In this document: positions 37,216-46,551 of the stretch, one piece after another
How positions within the stretch are numbered: position 1 is the first letter of the stretch
Layout of the letters: every line of letters begins with the position of its first letter
Source of the DNA: Pseudoalteromonas piscicida
GTDB taxonomy: Bacteria > Pseudomonadota > Gammaproteobacteria > Enterobacterales > Alteromonadaceae
DNA length: 64,000 nt
Assembly (NCBI RefSeq): GCF_002208135.1
Contig: NZ_CP021646.1
Span: 2,296,001 to 2,360,000 of the forward strand
Direction: 5' to 3'
Made by a program: the position numbers and the translations under genes
The notes under the pieces: generated by a model
The model's input: the letters and a program-made list of their open reading frames with translations, nothing else
What the model was told of the DNA's origin: nothing
The model's database searches: none

Positions 37216-38349
37216 ATGAATAATAGACCATTGCAACTGGCTTTTATTGGCGGAGGTAATAACTCTGCAGTCGGCTATGTACACTTTTCAGCAGCACATT
37301 TAGATAATAAGTTTCAGGTCGTCGCGGGTGCATTTAGTCGAGACGCCAAGGTCAATCAGCACACGGCTGAACAATGGAATGTAAGTACAGAGCGCACCTA
37401 TAACTGCTGGAAGGAGTTAATTTTAGCCGAGCAAAGCACGGTAGACGCTTTTGTTGTTTTAACACCAACCCCTCATCACACAGAGGTGTTAACGGCATTA
37501 TTGGAAAAGGATTTAGCCGTTATTAGTGAAAAGTCACTGACTTGCGGATTGGCTGAGGCGAAGGAAATTGAAGCTTGTTACGATCCCAACAAACACTTTC
37601 TTGCAGTAACGTTCAACTATAGTGGTTACGCTATGGTGAGGGAGCTCAAGCATATCATTTCTAATGGTACGCTTGGAGAAATACAAAAAATTCATCTTGA
37701 AATGCCCCAAGAAGGCTTTAAACGCCCACCAGATATCGCAGGTAAACCTAGCCAACCTCAACCATGGCGTTTAAAAGATTACGACGTCCCAACAATCTGT
37801 CTCGATTTAGGTGTGCACCTTCACCATTTATCTAGCTATCTATTAGAAGTTGAGCCTGAAGCCACCTGCGCGCAATTTGCTAATCACTCAGAGTTCAAAG
37901 GATTAGTTGATGACGTTAATATGCTCTTGAAATACCCAAATGGTATCGTTGGCTCAATGTGGATGTCTAAAACAGCAATTGGTCATAGAAATGGGCTTTC
38001 CGTACGCGTGTATGGCACCAAAGGAAGTGCTCGCTGGTTTCAGTTAAATCCTGATGAATTAGAACTCAACTATAATGATGGACGTCGAGAAGTGTTAGAT
38101 AGAGCTGGCCAATGCCAGTATGCGAATCAATTTCGATATAATCGGATGAAACCTGGTCACCCCACCGGTTTTGTCGAGGCCTTTGCCAATTTATATAGCG
38201 ATATTGCGGGAGCACTCCAATTACACTTGAGCAAGCAATCGAGCCGTTCAGAGTACGTTTTTGGATTTGAGCAAGCCAAGCAAGGCCTGGCGTTATTTGA
38301 AGCCGCAAAGCGCTCCGCTGAAAGTGGTACATGGCAGCAGGTGAAGTAG
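37216..38349 (+). CDS. Gfo/Idh/MocA family sugar oxidoreductase
   Basis: The N-terminal Rossmann NAD(P) domain has FIGGGNNSAVG (10-20) and the C-terminal substrate domain is of alpha/beta Gfo type. The usual EKP signature is EKS here (105-107). It has 377 residues from ATG 37216 with AAAGGAAAG upstream. The upstream in-frame extension overlaps pseC. Such enzymes oxidise or reduce sugar hydroxyls. The substrate is unknown, but its place after pseBC suggests modification of the pseudaminic acid pathway intermediate or of the final glycan. The stop codon lies in a strong terminator hairpin. Confidence 0.85.
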   Translation: MNNRPLQLAFIGGGNNSAVGYVHFSAAHLDNKFQVVAGAFSRDAKVNQHTAEQWNVSTERTYNCWKELILAEQSTVDAFVVLTPTPHHTEVLTALLEKDLAVISEKSLTCGLAEAKEIEACYDPNKHFLAVTFNYSGYAMVRELKHIISNGTLGEIQKIHLEMPQEGFKRPPDIAGKPSQPQPWRLKDYDVPTICLDLGVHLHHLSSYLLEVEPEATCAQFANHSEFKGLVDDVNMLLKYPNGIVGSMWMSKTAIGHRNGLSVRVYGTKGSARWFQLNPDELELNYNDGRREVLDRAGQCQYANQFRYNRMKPGHPTGFVEAFANLYSDIAGALQLHLSKQSSRSEYVFGFEQAKQGLALFEAAKRSAESGTWQQVK

Positions 38350-38363
38350 TTTACTTCGCCTGC
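38337..38363. terminator. Strong two-way terminator between convergent genes
   Basis: GCAGGTGAAGTA and TACTTCGCCTGC form a 12-bp stem (one G-U) with a 3-base loop. The stop of the Gfo gene (38347-38349) lies in the stem. The right flank is TTAGGTTATTCATT. It separates the + strand pseBC unit from the - strand acyl-ligase/pseG operon. Confidence 0.7.
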
Positions 38364-38380
38364 TTAGGTTATTCATTCGA

Positions 38381-39886
38381 TTAACTAAATTGTGTCTTAA
38401 CGTCGTTGCGAAGCACTTTTCCCATCTGATTTCGTGGTAAAGCTGCTACTCTTTCTATAAATCTAGGCTGCTGATAGTCAGTTAGCTCTTGCAAGCACGC
38501 TTTTCTAATTACAGGAATTAAGTCGGTGTCTTGGCTATGCTCTATTACCACTTTCACAATTTCGCCCAATTGCGCGTCTTTTATCCCAAACGCAACGCAA
38601 TCTTCTACGCCTTCGACTGATTTGACAACTGTCTCTATATCTTGAGGGAATACATTGATCCCACCGCTAGAAATCACCTCTTTTTTACGGCCGACGTAGT
38701 AGAGATACCCTTGCTCATCCACATAACCCAGATCTCCGGTTTTAAAGAAATCTCCCACATAAAAAGCCGCCCGAGTTTGCTCAGGCATTTTTAGGTAGCC
38801 ACTAAAAATGGTAGAAGTCTTACAGCATATCTCTCCTACTTGGCCAGTTGCGACTTCACATCCTTTATCATCCGTAATTTTCAATGAGACAAATGGCAGT
38901 GCTTTGCCCACGCTACCACTTTGCTCTGGATTTTCTGAAACCGCAAAATCGGTGACCACACCCACTTCTGAAGCGCCGTAGCACTCATGAAAGCGACAGC
39001 TTAGCATCCCTAATAAACGCTTTTTGGTCGTATCCTCAAGCACCGCAGATGATGAAACGATACATTTCAAAGAACTTAAATCCTCACCAGATGTACCTCT
39101 TGCAATCAAACTTTCTAGTTGAGCAGCAACGGCAAACAAAAAACTTACCTTATACTGTTCAATCGCACTCAGCCATTGTGAAAGATTAAACTTCGGCATA
39201 ACAACGGTTGTAGCACCGAGCATTAACGGCATTAGCACCCCTCTTTGTGCCAAAGAGTGATACATTGGTGTTGCTACCAGAATCACATCTTGTTTGGTCA
39301 AACCGTAATAATCGATAGTCGCATCTATGGCACGGTTTATTTTACATGCTTGGCTTAACACAATTGGTTTCGGCTGCCCAGTGGAACCTGAGGTCATCGT
39401 CAAAATAAACGCCGCATCAAGATCAACACCATGTTGCAAGTCATCTAATTTTCCACAAGATTGAACCGCTTCCCAACTTAGCTCTTCACTCACGGTTCTA
39501 CCAAGAGTCACCAAGTTACTAGGCTCTATCAAATTGGCATCGAGTAATACTTTACTTATCGTCGGCCATGCCACGACCATGGCAACCGGCGTTTTCTTCA
39601 ACGCTGTTATTAATGCATTACCTTTGAGGCTAATTGGTAATGGCACAGCTGCGATTCCCAGCTTAGCAATAGCGAGTAGTGTTACGACAAATTCGATACC
39701 ATTAGGCGCAAATACACCCACTCGTTGACCTGGGGTAAGGCCCGACCGTACAAAGTGTGCACTTAACTTTAATACCTGTCGATTCAGCTCCTCATAGCTC
39801 ACTTGCTGATCTAGATAGACAACCGCCGCTTTCTTGGGAGTCTGTTTAACATTTTCTTCGAATAACTCGTAAATACTCTTTGTCAT
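38381..39886 (-). CDS. AMP-dependent acyl ligase (ANL family)
   Basis: This class I adenylate-forming enzyme has 501 residues. Its P-loop is TSGSTGQPK (165-173). A5 is YGASEVG, A7/A8 is TGDLGYVDEQGYLYYVGRKKEVISSGG in two adjoining motifs, and the catalytic Lys is K490 in NQMGKVLRN. It activates a carboxylic acid as acyl-AMP and transfers it to a thiol. With an ACP two genes upstream in the same operon, the likely acceptor is that carrier. The acid is unknown. The ATG overlaps the pseG stop by 4 bp. Such a ligase is not part of the standard PseB-C-H-G-I-F pathway. Confidence 0.88.
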   Translation of the reverse strand: MTKSIYELFEENVKQTPKKAAVVYLDQQVSYEELNRQVLKLSAHFVRSGLTPGQRVGVFAPNGIEFVVTLLAIAKLGIAAVPLPISLKGNALITALKKTPVAMVVAWPTISKVLLDANLIEPSNLVTLGRTVSEELSWEAVQSCGKLDDLQHGVDLDAAFILTMTSGSTGQPKPIVLSQACKINRAIDATIDYYGLTKQDVILVATPMYHSLAQRGVLMPLMLGATTVVMPKFNLSQWLSAIEQYKVSFLFAVAAQLESLIARGTSGEDLSSLKCIVSSSAVLEDTTKKRLLGMLSCRFHECYGASEVGVVTDFAVSENPEQSGSVGKALPFVSLKITDDKGCEVATGQVGEICCKTSTIFSGYLKMPEQTRAAFYVGDFFKTGDLGYVDEQGYLYYVGRKKEVISSGGINVFPQDIETVVKSVEGVEDCVAFGIKDAQLGEIVKVVIEHSQDTDLIPVIRKACLQELTDYQQPRFIERVAALPRNQMGKVLRNDVKTQFS

Positions 39887-41445
39887 GTATTTACCTCTTT
39901 ACCAACATAATTAAACTCGCAGAGCGATGCATTTGGAAACAACTGTTGCGTTGCGCGCATTTTCTTTTCATCATGTTCGATAGACACGAAGCCCGCACGC
40001 TGGTTGAGCAGATTCACAAACTTATTTTCTTTGTTTATTACCGCAAGCCAAATGGCTTTAGGATATTTAGCCGCGGTTTCACGGAGTTGCCACTCCAAAA
40101 CCATTTGTGCGTGGGCAAAGTTCACCTCATCAGAGGCTGCAAACCACCCACCAACCAGATATTCTTGCGCTTCAATATTATGCATTTGATGCCAAACGTA
40201 TAGTAACGGTTTGCCGTTAGACTCCATCACAAATGACTCTCTACTGTTAGCAAACCACCACTGATAATGCCCCAGCACGTCAATACCAGAAGTAATCGTC
40301 ATACGCCAAGTGTTATCTGGTAAATTCCTCGCTGCAAGGTATCTATTTACGTCAGAATCGTTGACTTGACGGATCTGCACCTGTGCGGTTAGCTGGCATA
40401 CATTTTCCTCTTGGCCATGTAGAGCCCTTTGTGTCACAGAAGATTTAATATCGTTCGCTAAAATAAACTCTGCAACTCGAATTGCCCCTCGGCCATCTAC
40501 CTTAATCGGCGCAATTTCTCGCGCTTTAATTATTCGCGTAGACTGCTTCACTAACGTCAAAATTAACGCGACAACCTCACTAGCCTTTCGCGTTAAGAGC
40601 TCTGGTACATGAAAATAATGACCTAAGTCATCAAGCGCGCTTTGTTGATTGTCTTGATTTGGTGCAATCGAAAACGTCAATGCTGGCGTGTTGGTTGCGG
40701 CCAGCTCATAAAGCGAAGTACCAAGTGCCCCCACAAATAGGCTACAACTTTGATAATAAGGCACAAGAGAAGTCGGTTGCCGAATTAGCTGCAATCTAGA
40801 AGTTGTATTCGCAAACAGAGTTAACGCCTCTACTCTCTCAGCCATCGGCCCTAAAATAACGTCAATTTCAATTTCTGGTGCCATATTTAGCAACAAGGCT
40901 ATCCAGTCAGAAACACTATGCCAATCCCCTCCACCGCCAAGAGAAAACATCACACGATTTAGCTTGCGCTCTTGATGTGTGCAGTGTTGATATGCCGGTG
41001 ACAGCATAGCAAAATCAGGGCCTAGTAGCTTATACTGCGAGCTTGCGTAGCGCTCACCAGTCTTATCACCACACCACTTGCTATCAATAAGTAGCTTAGC
41101 ACTATGCGCTCTTTCTAAATCGTCCACTGCGACAATTGAGGGAATCTGCTTCGCAACTTCTAGTTCCCATTCTGAGTCAAAACGGTAGCTGTCCACGACA
41201 ATGCTTTCAACCGGTTTTTGTATCTCAGAAAGTGCCTTCAAGACATTGTGAGCATCTTCTTTTTGCGTTTGTGCAAAAGGTAAAGATTTTATGTTGCTCT
41301 TCAGCTCAAGTGATAACTGCTCGGGAACCGGTTTATCGACAAAAACTATCACCTCTTTGCCACAAGCTTGAAGCGCTAAAGCTAACCACTTACAACGCAT
41401 AAAGTGGCCAAGGCCACATAAGGTATCAACTCTTATCGCGATCAT
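39883..41445 (-). CDS. pseG: PseG UDP-sugar hydrolase fused to a GNAT-like acyltransferase domain
   Basis: Residues ~1-325 resemble PseG, the GT-B-like hydrolase that removes UDP from the 2,4-diacylamino sugar: GLGHFMRCKWLA near the N-terminus, VAVDDLERAHSAKLLIDSK, MFSLGGGGDW and ALGTSLYELAATNTPALTF. Residues ~345-520 resemble a GNAT fold (VQIRQVNDSDV, HYQWWFANS, LAVINKENKFVNLLNQRAGF), as in PseH-type N-acyltransferases. This would join two successive steps in one protein. The start is taken as ATG 41445; a TTG at 41451 adds two residues. It overlaps the ACP gene by 20 bp and the ligase gene by 4 bp. Confidence 0.85.
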   Translation of the reverse strand: MIAIRVDTLCGLGHFMRCKWLALALQACGKEVIVFVDKPVPEQLSLELKSNIKSLPFAQTQKEDAHNVLKALSEIQKPVESIVVDSYRFDSEWELEVAKQIPSIVAVDDLERAHSAKLLIDSKWCGDKTGERYASSQYKLLGPDFAMLSPAYQHCTHQERKLNRVMFSLGGGGDWHSVSDWIALLLNMAPEIEIDVILGPMAERVEALTLFANTTSRLQLIRQPTSLVPYYQSCSLFVGALGTSLYELAATNTPALTFSIAPNQDNQQSALDDLGHYFHVPELLTRKASEVVALILTLVKQSTRIIKAREIAPIKVDGRGAIRVAEFILANDIKSSVTQRALHGQEENVCQLTAQVQIRQVNDSDVNRYLAARNLPDNTWRMTITSGIDVLGHYQWWFANSRESFVMESNGKPLLYVWHQMHNIEAQEYLVGGWFAASDEVNFAHAQMVLEWQLRETAAKYPKAIWLAVINKENKFVNLLNQRAGFVSIEHDEKKMRATQQLFPNASLCEFNYVGKEVNT

Positions 41446-41695
41446 TGACAAGCTTAACCAGTGAATTTACCAAAGTGCCTACATTTGCATTTTCCGTGTC
41501 CATTAATAATTCGGGCGGCACCGCAATACGGAAGTCACTTTCTAACTGCATGATTAGCGTTAATATTTCAAACGAATCCAGTGTCCCTTCCTTGACAAAG
41601 TTATAGCTATCAATGTTATTGTCGGCGACTATTACGCCTCTTTCTAGCAAAAACTGCTGAATAGTTTGGGTTAGCATTTCTTTGTTTGCTTTCAC
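41426..41695 (-). CDS. Acyl carrier protein
   Basis: The 89-residue four-helix carrier protein has the phosphopantetheine serine in GTLDSFEIL (S41). It is acidic as usual. It is encoded between pseI and pseG with overlaps on both sides (4 and 20 bp), so it is made in step with them. The family carries acyl groups as thioesters. Here it probably receives an acyl group from the AMP ligase in this operon and presents it to an acyltransferase, possibly the GNAT domain of PseG. Confidence 0.9.
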   Translation of the reverse strand: MKANKEMLTQTIQQFLLERGVIVADNNIDSYNFVKEGTLDSFEILTLIMQLESDFRIAVPPELLMDTENANVGTLVNSLVKLVNDRDKS

Positions 41696-42732
41696 GATAA
41701 ATCACTCCATGCTAACTGCTCGCCACAGCGCAGATCTCTGTTCACAGTACGGCCAACTAGTCTTGGTAACTCTTTTGGCATGATTTCACCACCACCAGGT
41801 CGCATCTGCCTTAGATGCTCAGTCGTCAGGCGCTCACCTGATTTAATATCTTTTATAATGTAGACACAGCGACGAGCTTTTGACGCTTCAGTAGGATAAT
41901 TAACCTCACCCATCGCTTTTTCAATCTGTCTAACGCCATGGACTAGCGCCTTTAATTCATCTGGTGTCATTGAAAAAAAACTATCCGCGGTGTTGTCACT
42001 TTTATCGAGCACAAAGTGCTTTTCAATCATGCATGCCCCTACCGCAACTGATGCCAGAGGTACATCATTGCCAAGTGTATGATCGGATAGCCCTACAGGG
42101 CATTTAAATGCTTCTCTCATATGTAGAATTGTGCGCAAATTTATCGTCTCAGCAGGGGCTGGATAGGTACTCGTACATTTCATCAGCCCAAGCTCAGTTA
42201 CACCCGCCTCTTCAGCTACTTTTACTGCCTCAGCTATTTCTGGTAGCGTCGCGCCTCCGGTAGACATAATTACAGGCTTACCTGTCGCGGCGACATCTCG
42301 GATCAGCTGATGATCGATCAATTCTGGTGAAGCGATTTTATATGCAGGTGCATCCAGCTGACTCAATAAATCTACCGCGGTTTTATCGAATGGCGATGAG
42401 AAACATGTCAAGCCAAGTTTAGCGGCTAGTTCGAAAAGCTCAGCATGAAAATCCCATGGCATGTAAGCTGTTTTGTATAAATCGTGAAGATACTGACCTT
42501 TCCAAGGTCCCGTGGCTTCAAAATGCGGCAGTTTGCAGTCCATTGTTAAGGTGTCTGCTGTATAGGTTTGCAATTTAATTGCATCAGCGCCGGATTCATA
42601 TGCCGCATGCACTAATTCTTTCGCTTTGATTAAGCACTGCCCATGGTTTGCCGACATTTCAGCAATAACATAACAAGGGTGATCGTGTCCTATCACCCTA
42701 CCATCGATTTTAAAACTGGATTGAAATGTCAT
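41692..42732 (-). CDS. pseI: Pseudaminic acid synthase PseI (NeuB family)
   Basis: It condenses the free 2,4-diacylamino-trideoxy-altropyranose with phosphoenolpyruvate to form pseudaminic acid. The N-terminal NeuB TIM barrel (1-~280) has IAEMSANHGQ near the start, KLQTYTADT, and KCTSTYPAP. A C-terminal antifreeze-like SAF domain (~285-346) follows. It has 346 residues, the family length. PseI cannot be fully separated from LegI/NeuB by eye. The pseBC context supports PseI. Confidence 0.93.
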   Translation of the reverse strand: MTFQSSFKIDGRVIGHDHPCYVIAEMSANHGQCLIKAKELVHAAYESGADAIKLQTYTADTLTMDCKLPHFEATGPWKGQYLHDLYKTAYMPWDFHAELFELAAKLGLTCFSSPFDKTAVDLLSQLDAPAYKIASPELIDHQLIRDVAATGKPVIMSTGGATLPEIAEAVKVAEEAGVTELGLMKCTSTYPAPAETINLRTILHMREAFKCPVGLSDHTLGNDVPLASVAVGACMIEKHFVLDKSDNTADSFFSMTPDELKALVHGVRQIEKAMGEVNYPTEASKARRCVYIIKDIKSGERLTTEHLRQMRPGGGEIMPKELPRLVGRTVNRDLRCGEQLAWSDLS

Positions 42733-42813
42733 TGTGTTCCTAAATTCAATTTTTATCTATGTTCTTCAATACTGTTAAAGAGTTAATCTTTCGCCAAGAG
42801 CAAAATAGGGGTA

Positions 42814-43911
42814 TCATTTATCTTTTGGCACGGCATAAAACTGAGTTTCTAGTAACCAATGCCCTTCTTGGCGAACGTAATAATGATACCTATTGGCTGC
42901 AAAAGATTCGATTAATAACGGAATTTCCCATAAGTCCTCTGACCTGTGGTAGAGAGATAAAGCAAGTGTCGGTGTACACTCCGCTATATAATCTCTGCAT
43001 TGAACAAGAGCATCATAATCGGCTCCCTCAATATCCATTTTTATCACATTACATTGAGTCATTGCCGTTAATACACTTAAGTTGATACTCTCAACCAAAC
43101 AGTCTTCTGACACGTTTGCAACTTCACCTTCTTCAATAACACTCACATAAGTTGCTGATAAGTTCTCTTTCACTAAGAGTTTTTTATTTTCTGGAAGCCC
43201 TACAGCTTTGCGATAAATACTAACATATTCAGTAGCATCTCCCATGGCTTTCAAACGCGATTCTAGCAACTTGATGTTCTTAGTACTTACCTCGACAGCA
43301 GCATAATGATTGATAGTTTGGGCGTAACGCTGAAAAAAACCAGCCAAAGTATCCCCATCATATGCACCGATATCTAAAACTCGCATCTTCTCGTATTTAT
43401 ACAATTTAGGAATGTCATCTGGGAAGTACATTTCGTATTGCTCGGGTAATGGGTAGTTATCGCGGCACGGACTAACACGGTAGTTAACAAGTAAGTTATA
43501 AGTATCTCGAGATTGTTGATCGGATAGCAAAGACAGCACTTTTGCACATTTACTTTCATCAACCAAATCGCTAGAAGGCTGCATCCAGAGTACACCGCAC
43601 TTGTTCAGGCGCTTTAGTGCTGCCGGAAACAAGTCGAACGAATCTAGAGTCGAAACAATTTGATCAAACCCAGATTCAAGTAAACTTTTTTCTACACCAG
43701 CGTAACCAAGTATAGAAATAATAACGGGAAAACATTTATCAAGCTTATCGTTGGGAAAAGCGTGACAAGGAATTCCCATGTAATCATTAAATTTTGGCGA
43801 CTTATCTAAAATTGCGCGAGGCTTGAGACCTTTCTCCAACAAGTACGCAGCTAATGCTTGGCCATAATGGCTTGCACCATAAATATAGAATTGACTATCT
43901 TGTATGTTCAC
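42814..43911 (-). CDS. FkbM-family methyltransferase with N-terminal Rossmann-like domain
   Basis: The 365-residue protein has a small Rossmann-like domain (about 6-110: YIYGASHYGQALAAYL, AILDKSP, VIISILGYAG) and a C-terminal SAM-dependent FkbM methyltransferase domain (~170-355; VLDIGAYDGDTL, VIKMDIEGADYDAL). It probably O-methylates a sugar hydroxyl. In this setting pseudaminic acid or a linked sugar is the likely substrate. The N-terminal domain resembles parts of the proteins at 54456-55691 and 58698-59696. It is upstream of pseI on the same strand, 81 bp away. Confidence 0.82.
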   Translation of the reverse strand: MNIQDSQFYIYGASHYGQALAAYLLEKGLKPRAILDKSPKFNDYMGIPCHAFPNDKLDKCFPVIISILGYAGVEKSLLESGFDQIVSTLDSFDLFPAALKRLNKCGVLWMQPSSDLVDESKCAKVLSLLSDQQSRDTYNLLVNYRVSPCRDNYPLPEQYEMYFPDDIPKLYKYEKMRVLDIGAYDGDTLAGFFQRYAQTINHYAAVEVSTKNIKLLESRLKAMGDATEYVSIYRKAVGLPENKKLLVKENLSATYVSVIEEGEVANVSEDCLVESINLSVLTAMTQCNVIKMDIEGADYDALVQCRDYIAECTPTLALSLYHRSEDLWEIPLLIESFAANRYHYYVRQEGHWLLETQFYAVPKDK

Positions 43912-44172
43912 TGCTGCTCCCTATTGTCTGCTAGAGGATTCTTTTGGGGGAATAATTCAATACTTACTTTTAATCGGCCACTCTAAGCAAAACATTAACT
44001 TACTACAAGCTTCTCCAAAAAAACTATAAATAAACAGTAGAAAATCGTTTATTTTCAGAACATTCTCGCTCAAAGAAGGTACCACTATCCCCTTTAAACC
44101 ATTTCAACTTTACTTGCATGAAACCTCTGTATATCATCTAATTGACAACTATCTCCAATAAATAGGTTTGCC

Positions 44173-44898
44173 TTGAAGGACTTACAAATAATAATTCAGG
44201 CCCGAATGACATCGAGCCGATTACCGGGCAAAGTTATGTTGCCGTTATGCAATAGCTCTGTACTACAAGTGATGTTAGATAGACTCGGGGATTTGGTTAA
44301 TAATGTAGTTATTGCAACCACCGATGATGGTACTGAACAACCCATAGTAGACCTTTGTAGACGCTTAAATATAAAGTATTTTCGCGGAAGCACAGAAAAC
44401 GTATTAAGCCGCTATTACCTAGCCGCTCGTCATTATGGTGCTCAAGACAATACAGCAATTGTTCGCCTGACCAGTGACTGTCCCCTTATAGACTCTACGT
44501 TGGTACGCTTAGCTATTGATTATTATCAAAACCATAACGTGGATATGGTCAGTTTAGGGCCACATAGTGGCTTTCCCCGAGGTTTAGATACCTGTGTATT
44601 TGCCTTTCGTCTACTGGCTCGCACGCATGAACTTGCACATAGTGCACCAGACAAAGAACACGTCACCTTAGGTATGCCTAAATTCAACACCATCAATAGC
44701 CACACTATCAGCGCTGGAGAAGATAATAGCCACTATCGCCTGACACTGGATGAACCAGATGACTACACCGCTATTCAAGCAATTTACCTGCAATTTAACA
44801 ACAACCTTAACTTTAGTTACAGCGAATTATTGGAAACATTAAAGAATCACCCCCACCTAGCCGATATAAACAAGCATGTTGAACAGAAAACTGTCTAG
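44173..44898 (+). CDS. pseF: PseF-like CMP-sugar cytidylyltransferase (SpsF family)
   Basis: It activates the nonulosonic acid with CTP. The N-terminal nucleotide-binding signature is IIIQARMTSSRLPGKVMLP, followed by VIATTDDGTEQP and TSDCPLID. It has 241 residues, right for the SpsF/PseF family. The start is TTG at 44173 with AGG at 7-8 bases; the next ATG would cut into the signature. The gene is alone between a 261-bp divergent region (43912-44172, in which I see no clear promoter) and a terminator at 44912. With it, every step of the pseudaminic acid pathway has a candidate in this window. Confidence 0.85.
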   Translation: MKDLQIIIQARMTSSRLPGKVMLPLCNSSVLQVMLDRLGDLVNNVVIATTDDGTEQPIVDLCRRLNIKYFRGSTENVLSRYYLAARHYGAQDNTAIVRLTSDCPLIDSTLVRLAIDYYQNHNVDMVSLGPHSGFPRGLDTCVFAFRLLARTHELAHSAPDKEHVTLGMPKFNTINSHTISAGEDNSHYRLTLDEPDDYTAIQAIYLQFNNNLNFSYSELLETLKNHPHLADINKHVEQKTV

Positions 44899-44911
44899 CA
44901 CAGAATAAGTC

Positions 44912-44942
44912 AATTGTGCATGAATATTTAGGCGCAATTTTT
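44912..44942 (+). terminator. Terminator after pseF, before the second sugar cluster
   Basis: AATTGTGC pairs with GCGCAATT (one G-U), followed by TTTT. It marks a transcription boundary between the pse genes and the gene set starting at 44993. Confidence 0.6.
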
Positions 44943-44992
44943 GCTTCAGCAAGATCATGCCTGGTGATTAACGTATTCAAAAAGAGAGAAAA

Positions 44993-45940
44993 ATGAATAA
45001 AAAAACCGTATTAGTTACTGGTGCTACCGGCTACAAAGGAACGGTGCTTGTTCCTAAGTTGCTGGCTAAAGGATATCGAGTTATCGCGCTGGACACCCAA
45101 TGGTTTGGGAATTTCTTGACTTCACATGAGAATCTCACCGTAATTAAAAGCGATGTTAGACAAACTGAAAATATAGACCTCTCAACTGTTGACAGCATCA
45201 TTCACTTAGCTTCTATTGCTAACGATCCTTGTGGAGATTTAAACCCTAAGTTAACTTGGGAGGTCAGTGCGCTCGCCACAATGCAGCTGGCTGACAAAGC
45301 GAAACGTGCTGGTATCAAGCAATTTATATATGCCTCGTCAGGCAGTGTTTACGGTGTAAAAGACGAAGATCAGGTTACTGAAGACTTAACGTTGGAGCCC
45401 ATTTCCGAGTATAACAAGACAAAAATGGTCGCTGAAAGAGTACTACTTAGCTACGCAGATGACATGACCGTTCAAATTGTCCGACCCGCCACCGTTTGTG
45501 GTTTATCTCCTCGCCAACGCCTGGACGTATCTGTCAACATGTTGACGATGCAAGCACTAGAGAATGGCAAGATTACGGTCTTTGGTGGCGCACAGGTGCG
45601 GCCAAATATCCATATCGATGATATTACTGACCTGTATATTTATATGTTGGAACATCCCGAAAAAACCAGTGGTGTGTTCAATGCAGGATTTGAAAACATC
45701 TCCATTATGGACATCGCCAATATGGTAAAGGCTCGGATCGATTGCGACGTTGAAGTGACGCCATCGAACGATCCAAGGTGTTACCGCATCAACTCGGATA
45801 AATTGTTGGCGACTGGATTTAAGCCCACTAAAAATGTCGCCACTGCGATTGAAGAACTGATTGACGCCTATCGCAGAGGCCAGTTAAAAAATGAAGATCG
45901 CTTCTATAACCTTAAGTGGATGCAGCGAGAAGTATTATGA
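44993..45940 (+). CDS. NAD-dependent sugar epimerase/dehydratase (extended SDR)
   Basis: The 315-residue extended SDR has the Rossmann motif TGATGYKGTVL (9-19), a catalytic Ser region ASSGSVYG and Tyr-x3-Lys in YNKTK. The C-terminal end has GFKPTKNVATAIEEL as in WcaG/GalE-type enzymes. It acts on a nucleotide sugar or heptose intermediate; the exact reaction cannot be read. It starts the tightly packed + strand cluster, with AGAGAG before the ATG. Its end overlaps the next gene by 4 bp. Confidence 0.85.
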   Translation: MNKKTVLVTGATGYKGTVLVPKLLAKGYRVIALDTQWFGNFLTSHENLTVIKSDVRQTENIDLSTVDSIIHLASIANDPCGDLNPKLTWEVSALATMQLADKAKRAGIKQFIYASSGSVYGVKDEDQVTEDLTLEPISEYNKTKMVAERVLLSYADDMTVQIVRPATVCGLSPRQRLDVSVNMLTMQALENGKITVFGGAQVRPNIHIDDITDLYIYMLEHPEKTSGVFNAGFENISIMDIANMVKARIDCDVEVTPSNDPRCYRINSDKLLATGFKPTKNVATAIEELIDAYRRGQLKNEDRFYNLKWMQREVL

Positions 45941-46551
45941 CTAAGCAACAAAGTATCATCACTCCGTTACCATCAATTGACCCCATCGTGTCGTTAACTG
46001 AAAGCTACGTTGAGACATTGCACAAAGTATTAAGCAATCTTGACGGTAATGCAGTCAAGCAGCTGGTCAGCACTTTACTGGATATGAAAGCCAAGGGCGG
46101 TACCTTGTATTTGTGTGGCAATGGCGGTTCAGCCGCAAATGCTATCCACCTTGCAAATGACTTTACATTTGGTGTCCACCCTCAGGGAGATGCCCTGAAA
46201 GTGGAAGCATTGACAGCAAACAGTTCAGTGTTGACATGCCTTGGTAACGACATTGGCTACGACAATATTTTTGCACACCAACTCAAGGTCAAAGCATCGG
46301 CACAAGACGTATTACTGGTGCTGTCAGGCAGTGGCAATTCAGGCAACATTATTCGCGCCATCGAGCAAGCTCAGACTTTGGGTATGCATACTGTCGGAAT
46401 ACTCGGGTTTGATGGCGGTAACGCCAAACTACTGGTCGACCAAGTATTTCACTTTGCTATTCAGGACATGCAGATATCGGAAGACACCCAGGTGGTGCTG
46501 GGTCACATTTTAATGAAGGCCTTACACGAAGAATTAAAAGCAGGAGAATAA
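45937..46551 (+). CDS. GmhA-like SIS-domain phosphoheptose isomerase
   Basis: The 204-residue SIS protein has CGNGGSAANAIHLANDF, SVLTCLGNDIGYDNIF, VLSGSGNSGNI and a late EDTQVVLGHILMKAL, matching the layout of GmhA (sedoheptulose-7-phosphate isomerase). It would make D-glycero-D-manno-heptose 7-phosphate. The start is ATG 45937, overlapping the previous stop; the frame extends to GTG 45916 but that lies inside the epimerase. With the HldE-like and nucleotidyltransferase genes at 60161 and 61610 it implies a dedicated heptose-type sugar. Confidence 0.85.
   Translation: MTKQQSIITPLPSIDPIVSLTESYVETLHKVLSNLDGNAVKQLVSTLLDMKAKGGTLYLCGNGGSAANAIHLANDFTFGVHPQGDALKVEALTANSSVLTCLGNDIGYDNIFAHQLKVKASAQDVLLVLSGSGNSGNIIRAIEQAQTLGMHTVGILGFDGGNAKLLVDQVFHFAIQDMQISEDTQVVLGHILMKALHEELKAGE

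Noticed and set aside
43912..44172. Promoter or small gene in the 261-bp divergent gap before pseF
   Set aside because: No convincing sigma-54, sigma-28 or sigma-70 element and no supported frame were found; the gap must hold promoters but I cannot place them.
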